Part shown: one piece after another, positions 16,426-26,551 of the stretch
How positions within the stretch are numbered: the stretch's first letter is position 1
Layout: each line of letters begins with the position of its first letter
From: Clostridiales bacterium
Lineage (GTDB): Bacteria; Bacillota; Clostridia; Oscillospirales; Oscillospiraceae
NCBI GenBank assembly: GCA_022764045.1
Contig: JALERU010000044.1
Span: 1 to 52,798 of the forward strand
DNA: 52,798 nucleotides
Direction of reading: 5' to 3'
Notes under the pieces: model-generated
Told to the model about the DNA's origin: nothing
Seen by the model: the letters and a program-made list of their open reading frames with translations, nothing else
Databases searched by the model: none
Translations under genes and position numbers: made by a program

Positions 16426-17511
16426 TCAGTGGGGGAGAATGTAGCCCTCCGCGCACAAAAGCTCGGCCAGCAGAACGCCGCCTCCGGCCGCGCCGCGCAA
16501 GGTGTTGTGGGAGAGACCTACAAATTTATAGTCATACTGGGTATCGGGGCGCAGACGACCCAGGGTGACCGCCATGCCGCCCTCCAGGTCCCGGTCCAGC
16601 TTGGCCTGGGGACGGTCGGGCTCCTCAAAATACTGAAGGAACTGCTTGGGGGCGCTGGGAAGATTGAGCTCTTGTGCGCGGCCCTTGAATTCCTTCCAGA
16701 TGGTTTTGATCTCATCTTCCGTGGGCTTGTTGCGGAAGGTCACAAAGACCGCCGCGGTGTGTCCGTCGGAGACGGGGACCCGCAGGCACTGGGCGGTGAT
16801 GGAGGGGGTGGCAGCAGGAACAATTTCGCCGTTTTCTATGGTTCCCCAGACCTTCAGGGGCTCCTTCTCAGACTTTTCCTCTTCTCCGCCGATATAGGGA
16901 ATTACGTTGTCCACCATTTCCGGCCAGGTTGCAAAGGTTTTGCCGGCGCCGGAAATCGCCTGATAGGTGCACACCAGAACCTTCTCAAGGCCAAAGGGGC
17001 GAAGGGGATGGAGGGCGGGAGCGTAGGACTGGATCGAGCAGTTGGATTTCACGGCGATAAAGCCGCGCTCTGTTCCTAGCCGGGCCTTCTGAGCTGCGAT
17101 GATTTGAATGTGCTCCGGGTTGACTTCCGGAATCACCATAGGCACATCAGGGGTCCAGCGATGGGCGCTGTTGTTGGAGATAACAGGGCACTCCAACTTG
17201 GCGTAGGCTTCTTCCAGGGCGCGGATCTCTTCTTTTTTCATATCCACGGCGCAGAAAATAAAGTCTACACTGGCGGCGATCTTTTCCATATCAGCCTGGG
17301 CATCCAAAACCACCAGGGATTTGGCTTCCTGGGGCATGGGGCTGGTCATCGCCCAGCGGGTTCCCACAGCCTCTGCATAGGTTTTTCCTGCTGAACGGGC
17401 ACTGGCAGCCACCACGGTCAACTGAAACCAAGGATGATTTTCCAGCAAGGTGACGAAACGTTGGCCCACCATTCCGGTGGCGCCCACCACACCCACAGCA
17501 TACTTTTTCAT
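16426..17511 (-). CDS. asd: Aspartate-semialdehyde dehydrogenase (archaeal/fungal-type)
   Basis: Reduces aspartyl phosphate to aspartate semialdehyde for lysine, threonine and methionine. The 361-aa protein has a GATGMVGQ nucleotide motif at 10-17, catalytic C158 in KSNCS and a catalytic-His region VPVSDGH. The sequence pattern matches the longer archaeal/fungal-type Asd found in many Clostridia. ATG begins MKKYAVGVVG; the upstream GGAGGTC is well placed. dapA follows after the hairpin. Confidence 0.96.
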   Translation of the reverse strand: MKKYAVGVVGATGMVGQRFVTLLENHPWFQLTVVAASARSAGKTYAEAVGTRWAMTSPMPQEAKSLVVLDAQADMEKIAASVDFIFCAVDMKKEEIRALEEAYAKLECPVISNNSAHRWTPDVPMVIPEVNPEHIQIIAAQKARLGTERGFIAVKSNCSIQSYAPALHPLRPFGLEKVLVCTYQAISGAGKTFATWPEMVDNVIPYIGGEEEKSEKEPLKVWGTIENGEIVPAATPSITAQCLRVPVSDGHTAAVFVTFRNKPTEDEIKTIWKEFKGRAQELNLPSAPKQFLQYFEEPDRPQAKLDRDLEGGMAVTLGRLRPDTQYDYKFVGLSHNTLRGAAGGGVLLAELLCAEGYILPH

Positions 17512-17606
17512 GTGAATGACCTCCTGACATTGTTCAAAATACCAGAAAAAAGCAATTCTTGCTGTGGATCAAAAACAGCAGTTGAAAAGCCAATGGTATT
17601 TGTACT

Positions 17607-17635
17607 ATAATAAACTGTATTTTGTCTTTCTGAAA
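17607..17635 (-). promoter_or_regulatory. Possible asd promoter
   Basis: On the minus strand TTTCAG, 17 bp and TATTAT lie about 100 bp upstream of asd. The -35 is weak. No lysine riboswitch was recognised in the leader. Confidence 0.4.
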
Positions 17636-17639
17636 TCAA

Positions 17640-18046
17640 TGTGTTTTCCGGAAAGAGACAAATGTTCATTTAGTAAAGATAGCACAGTTTTTTGGGACTG
17701 TCAACGCCAAAAGGTCTATCGAAAGAAAAAAGCGGGGATATCCGTTGGTGAGAATGGGAATTTACCCTTCTTTGGTGGAGTCGTTCCAGAAAAATCCCCA
17801 TAGATTGGTTTCCAACCTTATTCTATGTGGGATTGGAGCATTTGGTGACAGAGAGACCAGCGGAGTTAAAAGCAGGGAAGCGTTTGCTTAAATGCGTTGT
17901 AAAGGGATTTGCTTTACAGAACGATTGCAACGGATATGTTGCACCAAAGATAGAATTGAAATGAAAAACTTCTGTAAAGTAAAAAACTTTACAGAAGTTC
18001 AGATGGATGAAAATACTCGAATTTTATAGTATAGGGACTGATTTGC
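17640..18046. other. AT-rich gene-free stretch between asd and queA with inverted repeats
   Basis: About 400 bp, visibly more AT-rich than its neighbours, with no convincing gene; short open frames show no family likeness. It contains two inverted repeats built on TTTACAGAA: TGTAAAG...CTTTACA (17898-17918) and a perfect 14-bp stem, AACTTCTGTAAAGT / ACTTTACAGAAGTT (17967-17999). The second could terminate minus-strand transcripts (TTTTTC follows) or be an operator for queA. Confidence 0.5.
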
Positions 18047-19072
18047 ATTAAAACACATGATTTTTATTATGATCTGCCGCCTGAGCTGATCGCGCAGACG
18101 CCGATTCAGCGCCGGGACGCCTCTCGTCTCTTGACCTTAAATAAGCGGACAGGGGAGACAGGACACCACCATTTTTATGATCTCCCAACCTTTCTGCGTC
18201 CAGGAGATTGCCTGGTGCTCAACGACTCCCGGGTCCTGCCTGCCCGGCTGATTGGGCACCGGGAACCCTCGGGAGGCGCCTGTGAGGTGGTCCTACTGAT
18301 TGACCGGGGAGAGAATATCTGGGAGTGCCTGGTCCGCCCGGGGAAAAAGCTGCGGGAGGGGGCCAAGCTGTCCTTTGGCAAAGGAGAACTCACCGCCGAG
18401 GTCACAAAGGTGCTGGAGGACGGCAATCGTCTCATTCACTTTACCTATAATGGCATTTTTTTAGAGATTTTAGAGCGGCTGGGTAAGATGCCCCTGCCCC
18501 CCTATATCAAAGAAACCCTTCAAGACGCGGAGCGGTATCAGACCGTTTATTCCAAAGAGATCGGCTCTGCAGCAGCACCCACGGCAGGCCTCCATTTTAC
18601 CAAGGAGCTGTTGCAGGAGATCGAGGCCATGGGGGTGAAGGTCTGTTATGTGACCCTCCACGTGGGGTTGGGTACCTTCCGGCCAGTGAAGGCCGAGGAG
18701 ATCACGGACCATAATATGCACAGTGAATATTGCGTGATTTCCGCGGAAACCGCGGAAACGATCAACCGGACCAAGGCAGCGGGAGGGAGGGTCCTTTGTG
18801 TGGGCACCACCTCCTGCCGTACCATTGAGAGTTGGGCGGGGGAGAATGGTACCCTGAAAGCCTCAGCGGGATGGACGAACATTTTCATTTATCCCGGCTA
18901 CCGCTTTAAGGTATTGGATGGATTGGTCACCAATTTCCATCTGCCGGAGTCCACCCTGATTATGCTGGTTTCGGCGCTGGCTGGGCGGGACCACGTTCTG
19001 GCCGCTTATGAGGAGGCGGTTCGGGAGCGCTATCGGTTTTTCTCCTTTGGAGACGCCATGTTCATCTATTAA
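18047..19072 (+). CDS. queA: S-adenosylmethionine:tRNA ribosyltransferase-isomerase QueA, apparent ATT start
   Basis: Transfers and isomerises the ribosyl part of SAM onto preQ1 in tRNA to make epoxyqueuosine. The 341-aa frame covers the whole family: [15 protein letters not shown] near the N-terminus, [27 protein letters not shown] and ETSAINR-like variants. The first 28 residues are clearly QueA-like but precede any ATG, GTG or TTG in frame; the first TTG is at 18131, which would remove a conserved segment. The codon at the expected start is ATT, with AGGGA nine bases upstream. In frame, a CTG at 18038 is the only other candidate before a stop at 18032. Followed by tgt, its pathway partner, 15 bp downstream. 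Confidence 0.92.
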   Translation: MKTHDFYYDLPPELIAQTPIQRRDASRLLTLNKRTGETGHHHFYDLPTFLRPGDCLVLNDSRVLPARLIGHREPSGGACEVVLLIDRGENIWECLVRPGKKLREGAKLSFGKGELTAEVTKVLEDGNRLIHFTYNGIFLEILERLGKMPLPPYIKETLQDAERYQTVYSKEIGSAAAPTAGLHFTKELLQEIEAMGVKVCYVTLHVGLGTFRPVKAEEITDHNMHSEYCVISAETAETINRTKAAGGRVLCVGTTSCRTIESWAGENGTLKASAGWTNIFIYPGYRFKVLDGLVTNFHLPESTLIMLVSALAGRDHVLAAYEEAVRERYRFFSFGDAMFIY

Positions 19073-19087
19073 AAAGGAGGAGACGAT

Positions 19088-20218
19088 GTGTTTACCCTGT
19101 TAAAAACAGAGGGACGTGTCCGGCGCGGGGAGCTGACCTGTGCTCATGGCACCGCCCAGACCCCTGTGTTTATGAATGTCGGCACCCAAGGCGCCATCAA
19201 GGGGGCGGTATCCGCTCACGACTTAAAGGAAATTGGCTGCCAGATTGAACTGTCCAACACCTACCACCTGCACTTGCGTCCAGGCGACGCCCTGGTTAAG
19301 GAAATGGGGGGGCTCCACCGTTTTATGCGATGGGACGGCCCCATTCTCACTGACAGCGGTGGATTCCAGGTCTTTTCTTTGGCCAGTATGCGGAAGATCA
19401 AGGAGGAAGGGGTTACTTTCGCCTCACATATTGATGGTCGACGGATTTTTATGGGGCCGGAGGAGAGCATGCAGATCCAGTCCAATCTGGGCTCGGATAT
19501 CGCAATGGCCTTTGACGAGTGTGTGGAAAATCCCGCGCCTTACGAGTATGTGAAGCAGTCCTGTGAACGCACGCTCCGTTGGTTGGAGCGGTGCAAGAAG
19601 GAGCACGACCGGCTGAATCAGCAGCCCGATGTGGTGAATCCCCGGCAAATGCTGTTTGGAATCAACCAGGGCGGCATTGTCCCGGCGCTGCGAGTCTGGC
19701 ATATGAAAGAGATCGCCGCGTTGAACTGCGACGGCTACGCCATTGGCGGTTTGGCCGTCGGGGAGCCGGCGGAGACCATGTATGAAATCATCGACGCGGT
19801 GGAACCCCATATGCCAAAGGACAAGCCCCGATATCTGATGGGTGTGGGGACCCCAGTCAACATTCTGGAAGGGGTAGCCCGGGGCGTGGATATGTTTGAC
19901 TGCGTCCTTCCCGCCAGAAATGCCCGCCATGGAAAGCTCTATACCTGGGAGGGTGCGCTGAATATCAAAAACGAAAAGTATAAAAGGGATGAGCGGCCCA
20001 TTGATCCTACCTGCCATTGTCCTGTGTGCCAGTCCTTCTCCCGGGCCTATCTGCGCCATCTGTTTGTGGCAGGGGAGATGCTGGCCATGCGTTTGGCGGT
20101 GCTTCACAACCTTTATTTTTACAATGACCTGATGGAAAAAATCCGGCTGGCCTTGGACGAGGGGCGTTTTGAAGAATTCTACCGTGTCTATCGAGAAAAA
20201 TTAGGCGCGAAAATCTAA
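19088..20218 (+). CDS. tgt: tRNA-guanine transglycosylase (queuine tRNA-ribosyltransferase)
   Basis: Swaps the wobble guanine of Asp, Asn, His and Tyr tRNAs for preQ1. The 376-aa protein has the catalytic region DSGGFQVFSL, GINQGG, LPARNARHG (second catalytic Asp in DMFDCVLP) and a zinc site CHCPVC followed by a downstream His. The start is GTG with AGGAGG seven bases upstream; an overlapping ATG two bases earlier is out of frame. Co-transcribed with queA. Confidence 0.97.
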   Translation: MFTLLKTEGRVRRGELTCAHGTAQTPVFMNVGTQGAIKGAVSAHDLKEIGCQIELSNTYHLHLRPGDALVKEMGGLHRFMRWDGPILTDSGGFQVFSLASMRKIKEEGVTFASHIDGRRIFMGPEESMQIQSNLGSDIAMAFDECVENPAPYEYVKQSCERTLRWLERCKKEHDRLNQQPDVVNPRQMLFGINQGGIVPALRVWHMKEIAALNCDGYAIGGLAVGEPAETMYEIIDAVEPHMPKDKPRYLMGVGTPVNILEGVARGVDMFDCVLPARNARHGKLYTWEGALNIKNEKYKRDERPIDPTCHCPVCQSFSRAYLRHLFVAGEMLAMRLAVLHNLYFYNDLMEKIRLALDEGRFEEFYRVYREKLGAKI

Positions 20219-20252
20219 GCGCATAAAAAACGGCAAGGGCTGAAAAAAGTAC

Positions 20253-20281
20253 TTGTCAAATGGAGAAAATTCTTCTATAAT
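20253..20281 (+). promoter_or_regulatory. Promoter of yajC
   Basis: TTGTCA, 17 bp, TATAAT in the tgt-yajC gap, about 37 bp upstream of the start codon. yajC can thus be expressed apart from queA-tgt. Confidence 0.8.
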
Positions 20282-20317
20282 AAGAAGAAAGTTTATTTTG
20301 CAGCGGAGGGAATTACC

Positions 20318-20602
20318 TTGGGAATGGAAGTTCTAATTATCGTCCTCATTATTTTCTATATCGCCATTTTCTACTTCCTGAAAATGCGCCCTGAAAAGCA
20401 GCGCAAAAAGGAACAGGAAGCAATGAAGAAGTCTCTGAATCCTGGCGATCCCGTCACCATGATCGACGGGATTGTAGGCAATGTTTGCGCCGTGAAGGAA
20501 AAGACTGTGGTCATTGAGACCGGCGCGGACCGTGTGCGTCTGGAATATGCCAACTGGGCAATTATGAACAAAGGCGTAGCTGTGGACCAGGTTCAGCAGT
20601 AA
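20318..20602 (+). CDS. yajC: Preprotein translocase subunit YajC
   Basis: Small accessory subunit of the Sec translocase. The 94-aa protein has one N-terminal membrane helix (about 4-21) then the charged RPEKQRKKEQ and the core LNPGDPVTMIDGIVGNVCAVKEKTVVIET. The start is TTG, seven bases after GGAGGG; an ATG two codons later is possible. The queA-tgt-yajC order is common in bacteria. SecDF does not follow. Confidence 0.94.
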   Translation: MGMEVLIIVLIIFYIAIFYFLKMRPEKQRKKEQEAMKKSLNPGDPVTMIDGIVGNVCAVKEKTVVIETGADRVRLEYANWAIMNKGVAVDQVQQ

Positions 20603-20620
20603 AAAGAATACCGGCATAGA

Positions 20621-20676
20621 AAAATTCCTCCCCGCATAGAATCCAGCAAGTGATTCTCATTGGGGAGGGATTTTTT
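20621..20676 (+). terminator. Terminator of yajC whose 3' arm holds the next gene's ribosome site
   Basis: About 13-14 bp (AAAATTCCTCCCC with GGGGAGGGATTTT) ending in TTTTTT. The 3' arm GGGAGGG is also the Shine-Dalgarno of the following gene, whose ATG comes directly after the T-run. Confidence 0.8.
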
Positions 20677-21102
20677 ATGGGAAAGAAAGGCGAAGAGACC
20701 ACAAGAAAAACCGGAAACGTGGCGGGATCGACCTTGGCCATCCTGCTGGGAACCGGCATTGGGCTTTTGCTTTTGCTGCTGCTGGTTTTGCTATCAGCGG
20801 GACTGATCTGGAGCGGTGGTCTGCCGGTCTCCACGGCGAGCATTCTATTGTCCGTTTCCTGCGGCCTGTGTGCCCTGGTTGGCGGGCGTGTGGCAGTCAG
20901 ACAGGGGAGTGCGCCTATGCCCGCCGGCGCGGCTGTGGGCGGAGGTCTGTGCTTGATTTTTGTGCTGATTTGCCTGGGAACCACCGGACCGGAAGGCTTT
21001 CACGGCCAATTTCTGGGGAGCTTGCTGCTGCTCTTGGCCGGAGGCTGCCTGGCGGGCCTGATGGGGAAGAGACAGCCTAAGCGCAAGAAAAAGAAACGAT
21101 GA
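20677..21102 (+). CDS. TIGR04086-type (YrzE-like) membrane protein
   Basis: Protein of 141 aa with four hydrophobic segments (about 15-40, 47-65, 75-100, 103-125) and a basic tail KRQPKRKKKKR. Small four-helix proteins of this type commonly sit after yajC in Clostridia; no function is established. The ATG is the only start with a ribosome site (GGGAGGG, seven bases), and that site lies inside the preceding hairpin. Its stop overlaps the spoIIM start (ATGA). Confidence 0.75.
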   Translation: MGKKGEETTRKTGNVAGSTLAILLGTGIGLLLLLLLVLLSAGLIWSGGLPVSTASILLSVSCGLCALVGGRVAVRQGSAPMPAGAAVGGGLCLIFVLICLGTTGPEGFHGQFLGSLLLLLAGGCLAGLMGKRQPKRKKKKR

Positions 21103-21704
21103 GGACCGCAACAAGAAGCGTGAGGGCCGTTAAGCGGGCCGGAGAGGCAGAAGAAAAAAATCGCGACACGGTTCTGTTGATTCTCTCCATCGGCTTTTTA
21201 GCAGGAGGAATTTTGGGGTGTCTATTGGAGAAAAGCCTCTCGGACACAGCGTTTTCCAGCGCCGCCTTTTTTCAGTGGGCTGCCCAGGGAGATGCCGTGC
21301 CGTCTTTGTGGCGGGAGCTATGGATTACCCTCCGCTGGCCGGTGGCGGCGGTGGTGCTGAGCATTCTGCCGCTGGCTGGGCTGACTGTCCCAACCTTGTT
21401 TTTCCTTCGGGGGTTTTTCCTTTCCTATGGGATTGTTTCACTTACAGAAGGAATGGGAATCTCCGGAACCCTGGGCGCTGGGATTCTCTTTGGCCCAACA
21501 TGCCTGCTGGCTGTGCCTGCTTTCTTCCTCCTTGGAACGAGTGGTTTGCTGCGGAAGGTAGCTTCTGCGCCAAAGGTTGGAAAACGGTTCCGCCAATGGA
21601 TGATCTGCCTTTTGCTTTTGAGTCTTTGTGTGGTTTTGGATCAAAAGGTTGTTCCGAAGCTGTTGGGAATGGTGATGAACACATTTGCGATGCCATCCAG
21701 CTAA
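21099..21704 (+). CDS. spoIIM: Stage II sporulation protein M (SpoIIM) family protein
   Basis: Membrane protein of 201 aa. SpoIIM works with SpoIID and SpoIIP in septal peptidoglycan degradation during engulfment. It has about five hydrophobic segments, an early GFLAGGILGCLLEKSL and a later LPLAGLTVPTLFFLRGFFLSYGIV like the SpoIIM core. Overlap with the upstream gene is four bases. spoIIM next to a Xer recombinase gene is also the Bacillus order. It supports an endospore-forming host. Confidence 0.82.
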   Translation: MRTATRSVRAVKRAGEAEEKNRDTVLLILSIGFLAGGILGCLLEKSLSDTAFSSAAFFQWAAQGDAVPSLWRELWITLRWPVAAVVLSILPLAGLTVPTLFFLRGFFLSYGIVSLTEGMGISGTLGAGILFGPTCLLAVPAFFLLGTSGLLRKVASAPKVGKRFRQWMICLLLLSLCVVLDQKVVPKLLGMVMNTFAMPSS

Positions 21705-21762
21705 AGAATCGTGCTTGCTTTTTCCTGCACGAGCAGGTATAATAAAGCAACAAGCCAATCAA

Positions 21763-21794
21763 AGTATGCTCCCCAAAGGGGAGCGTGCTTTTTG
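21763..21794 (+). terminator. Terminator after spoIIM
   Basis: Stem AGTATGCTCCCC / GGGGAGCGTGCT (two G-U pairs) with an AAA loop, then TTTTTG. Confidence 0.8.
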
Positions 21795-21800
21795 TGATAG

Positions 21801-21831
21801 TAACTTCGCATAATGTAGATTTTGCGAAGTT
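21801..21831. other. dif/loxP-like recombination site upstream of the Xer gene
   Basis: Imperfect palindrome with 9-bp arms AACTTCGCA and TGCGAAGTT around 12 bp. The inner 28 bp (21803-21830) fit the 11-6-11 layout of a dif site; by hand count 20 of 28 positions match E. coli dif (including CGCATAATGTA) and 19 of 28 match B. subtilis dif as I recall them. The 31 bp match 25 of 31 positions of loxP. It ends 29 bp before the recombinase start codon. Confidence 0.7.
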
Positions 21832-21860
21832 GGGATTGTAAAAAAGAAAGGAAGTGGCTT

Positions 21861-22847
21861 ATGGCGGACTATTGGCTGGAAGCGCCCCCTATTTTGCAGG
21901 AGTTTCTCAATTACCACGAATCCATTCTTTCTCACTCAGCCAAGACAGTCGATGAGTATTTTTTAGATCTTCGCAGTTTCTTTCGCTACTTGAAGCTCCG
22001 GCGTGAGCCGGATTTGGAACAAGTGCCGTTTCAAGAAATCTCTATCTTGGATGTGGACCTGGAATTTGTATCGAAAACCCAGTTGTCAGAGATTTATGGT
22101 TTTTTAACCTTTCTCTCTGGAGGCGCCAAATCCGGCAAAGCGGAGTCTTCCACAAGAGCCCGGAAATGTGCGGCGATTCGTTCCTTTTACAATTATCTCT
22201 GTGTCCACGCCCATCAGATGGATTCTAATCCAACCCAAGCCTTGAATAATCCCAAGCTGAGAAAGTCTCTGCCGCGCTACTTGTCCCTGTCTGAAAGCCT
22301 TCAGCTCTTGGAGGCGGTATCCGGGCCCAATGAGATTCGGGATTACTGTATCCTAACCTTGTTTCTCAACTGCGGCCTCCGTGTGGGCGAACTGGTTGGG
22401 CTCAATGTCCAAGACATTCGGGAGGACACAGTACGGGTGTTAGGCAAGGGCAACAAAGAGCGTCAGCTCTATCTGAATGAGGCCTGCCTGAGCGCCATTG
22501 ACTCGTATTTAGAGGTTCGCCCAGAGCCCAAGGAGGAGCTGCGCCATAAAGACGCGCTGTTCGTCTCCCGGAATAAAACACGATTGACCACGCGGGCAGT
22601 AGAAAATATCGTTCAAAAGGCAGTGCGTCAGGCGGGCTTGGACCCCAAATATTCTCCCCATAAGCTCCGTCATACGGCGGCCACCCTGATGCTGAATCAT
22701 GGCGTGGATATTCGCACCCTTCAGGATGTGCTGGGCCATGAAAATCTGGGGACCACCCAAATTTACACCCACATTTCCGATGCGAATAGGAAGCAGGCGG
22801 TGGATGCGAATCCCCTGGCCCATGTGAAAAAGCAGCAGGAGGACTGA
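21861..22847 (+). CDS. xerD: Tyrosine recombinase, XerC/XerD type
   Basis: Site-specific recombinase of 328 aa for chromosome dimer resolution or similar. The N-terminal SAM-like core-binding domain covers about 8-118; the catalytic domain has the full set R174 (GLRVGEL), K196, H267 and R270 (HKLRH), H293 (LGHENLGTTQIYTH) and nucleophile Y302. The ATG is preceded by GGAAG; a longer frame from 21822 runs into the dif-like site and is not likely. xerD after spoIIM is the order in Bacillus. Whether it acts alone or with a partner cannot be told. It is convergent with the ArsR gene, one base apart. Confidence 0.9.
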   Translation: MADYWLEAPPILQEFLNYHESILSHSAKTVDEYFLDLRSFFRYLKLRREPDLEQVPFQEISILDVDLEFVSKTQLSEIYGFLTFLSGGAKSGKAESSTRARKCAAIRSFYNYLCVHAHQMDSNPTQALNNPKLRKSLPRYLSLSESLQLLEAVSGPNEIRDYCILTLFLNCGLRVGELVGLNVQDIREDTVRVLGKGNKERQLYLNEACLSAIDSYLEVRPEPKEELRHKDALFVSRNKTRLTTRAVENIVQKAVRQAGLDPKYSPHKLRHTAATLMLNHGVDIRTLQDVLGHENLGTTQIYTHISDANRKQAVDANPLAHVKKQQED

Positions 22848-22848
22848 A

Positions 22849-23172
22849 TTATTCCAGAATGTGATCCAGACCTTGGGCGAAAATTGTGCGCACGTGATCA
22901 TCGGCCAAGGCGTAATACACCAGTTTCCCCTCCCGCCGGGCCCTAACCAGGCGGGCCTGCTTGAGGATACGAAGCTGATGGGAGATGGCGGACATGGTCA
23001 TGCCAAGCCTTTGGGCGATATCCCCCACTCCCCTTTCCCGCTCAAACAGCGCGTAGAGTATTTTAAGCCGGGTGCTGTCCCCAAAAATCTTATAGAGCTC
23101 CGCTAAATCGCTCAGCATCTCTTCGGTGGGGATCGTCGGTTCTGTTGTATGGATTTCCTGGTGATCCTGCAT
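22849..23172 (-). CDS. ArsR/SmtB-family metal sensor (CzrA/SmtB alpha-5 type)
   Basis: Winged-helix repressor of 107 aa with HTH VGDIAQRLGMTMSAISHQLRIL. The last helix has D91, H93, H104 and E107, exactly the DxH-x10-HxxE alpha-5 zinc site of SmtB/CzrA (D104, H106, H117, E120 in SmtB). No cysteine metal site is present. It probably senses zinc or cobalt (inference). The ATG is eight bases from GGGAGG; an earlier GTG overlaps that site. No transporter or metal-efflux gene is adjacent. Confidence 0.9.
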   Translation of the reverse strand: MQDHQEIHTTEPTIPTEEMLSDLAELYKIFGDSTRLKILYALFERERGVGDIAQRLGMTMSAISHQLRILKQARLVRARREGKLVYYALADDHVRTIFAQGLDHILE

Positions 23173-23213
23173 GAAAGTCACCTCCCGGTATTAAGAATAT
23201 CACACTGAAACCT

Positions 23214-23256
23214 TGAGAAAGGGAGCCTCCGTATGCGGCAAGGGCATACGGAGGCT
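23214..23256 (-). terminator. Terminator of ligA
   Basis: 13-bp perfect stem (AGCCTCCGTATGC / GCATACGGAGGCT) just beyond the ligA stop; the minus strand continues CCCTTTCTC, a weak T-tract. Confidence 0.7.
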
Positions 23257-23261
23257 TTCCG

Positions 23262-25289
<2,028 letters not shown>

Positions 25290-25299
25290 CTATGAAGTA

Positions 25300-26550
25300 T
25301 TATTTCCGCAAAAGCTCTTCCGCAGCCAACAAAATGCCCAGTTTTCCCGATTCATAGGTGAGGCCGCCCTGCATGTAGACCGTGTAAGGGGGGCGCATAG
25401 GGGCGTCGGCGGAGAGCTCAATGGAAGCGCCCTGGATAAAAGCGCCGGCGGCCATGATGACGGGGCAGTCATAGCCGGGCATATCCCAGGGGACGGGGGT
25501 GACATAGGAATCCACCGGCGCGCCGGACTGGATACCCTTGCAAAAACGCTCCACAGCCTCTGGTTTTTCCAGGTGGATCATTTGGATAATATCGTGGCGG
25601 ATGTCCTGGGAGGCAGGGTCCGTGCGATAGCCCAGCAGCTCCATGACCTTGGCGGCAAAGACCGCTGTTTTCGTGGCCTGGGCCACCGTGTGGGGAGCCA
25701 GAAACAGGCCCTGGTACAGAGCGCGATTATTTCCCAGGGAAGCGCCGCATTCCCGGCCAATACCGGGGACGGTCATGCGCATGGCGGTGCTTTCCACCAG
25801 GTCCCGCCGGCCGGCCACATAACCGCCCATGGGGGCCAGGCCACCACCGGGATTTTTAATGAGGGAACCCATAATGAGATCGGCGCCCACCTGGGAGGGT
25901 TCGATGGTCTCCACAAATTCTCCATAGCAGTTATCCACTAAGATATTCACGTGAGGGTTCACCCCGCGAATGGCGCTGCAAATCTCGCCGATCTTTTCCA
26001 CGGACAGAGAAGCCCGGGTGGCATAGCCACGGGAGCGCTGAATCAAGACCGCCTTTACTTTTTCCTCCTGGACTGCCTGGACGATGCCAGGCAGATCGGG
26101 GGTGTTTTCCGGGGTGAGATCCACTTGACGGTAGGTAATGCCAAATTCTTTCAGGGAACCGTTGCCGTCTCCGGTGATTCCAATGACCCCCTGCAAGGTG
26201 TCATAAGGAGCACCCACCGCGGAGACCAGCACATCCCCGGGCCGCAGCACACCGTAAAGAGCAGAGGCAATGGCGTGGGTGCCATTGACAAAGTTGATGC
26301 GGACCATGGCATCCTCTGTTTGGAAAATATCCGCATAGATCTTCCCCAGGGCTTCCCGGCCCAGGTCGTCATAGCCATAGCCGGTGGTCCCTTGGAAAAA
26401 AGCTTCGGCTACTTTATGGGTCTGGAAGGCAGAAAGCACCTTTTGGGTGTTGAACTCCGCAATCTCGTCAATGCGAGTGAACTGCTCTGTCAGTTCTGCC
26501 TGGGCTTGGGCACCAAGGGCGCGGACACGATCACTTATCTGTAAAGGCAT
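25300..26550 (-). CDS. Methionine gamma-lyase-like PLP protein (YnbB/aluminium-resistance family)
   Basis: PLP-fold type I protein of 416 aa with FFQGTTGYGYDDLGREALG, INFVNGTHAIASALYGVLRPGD, LVDNCYGEFVE (PLP-contact Asp) and the Schiff-base region GSLIKNPGGGLAPMGGYVAG. This is the family annotated as methionine gamma-lyase-related or aluminium resistance; the actual reaction is not established. It begins one base after the preceding peptidase stop, so it is translationally linked. Confidence 0.88.
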   Translation of the reverse strand: MPLQISDRVRALGAQAQAELTEQFTRIDEIAEFNTQKVLSAFQTHKVAEAFFQGTTGYGYDDLGREALGKIYADIFQTEDAMVRINFVNGTHAIASALYGVLRPGDVLVSAVGAPYDTLQGVIGITGDGNGSLKEFGITYRQVDLTPENTPDLPGIVQAVQEEKVKAVLIQRSRGYATRASLSVEKIGEICSAIRGVNPHVNILVDNCYGEFVETIEPSQVGADLIMGSLIKNPGGGLAPMGGYVAGRRDLVESTAMRMTVPGIGRECGASLGNNRALYQGLFLAPHTVAQATKTAVFAAKVMELLGYRTDPASQDIRHDIIQMIHLEKPEAVERFCKGIQSGAPVDSYVTPVPWDMPGYDCPVIMAAGAFIQGASIELSADAPMRPPYTVYMQGGLTYESGKLGILLAAEELLRK

Positions 26551-26551
26551 A

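Noticed and set aside
17564-17803. 79-codon frame in the asd-queA gap
   Set aside because: No ribosome site, biased composition unlike neighbours and no family likeness.
20677-21861. SCIFF peptide (scfA) and its radical SAM maturase
   Set aside because: They often follow yajC and the TIGR04086-type gene in Clostridia, so I looked, but no Cys-rich small frame or radical SAM gene is present.
21801-22847. Cre/loxP phage system
   Set aside because: The site resembles loxP but the recombinase has XerC/D-type layout, sits after spoIIM as xerD does in Bacillus, and no phage genes are near.
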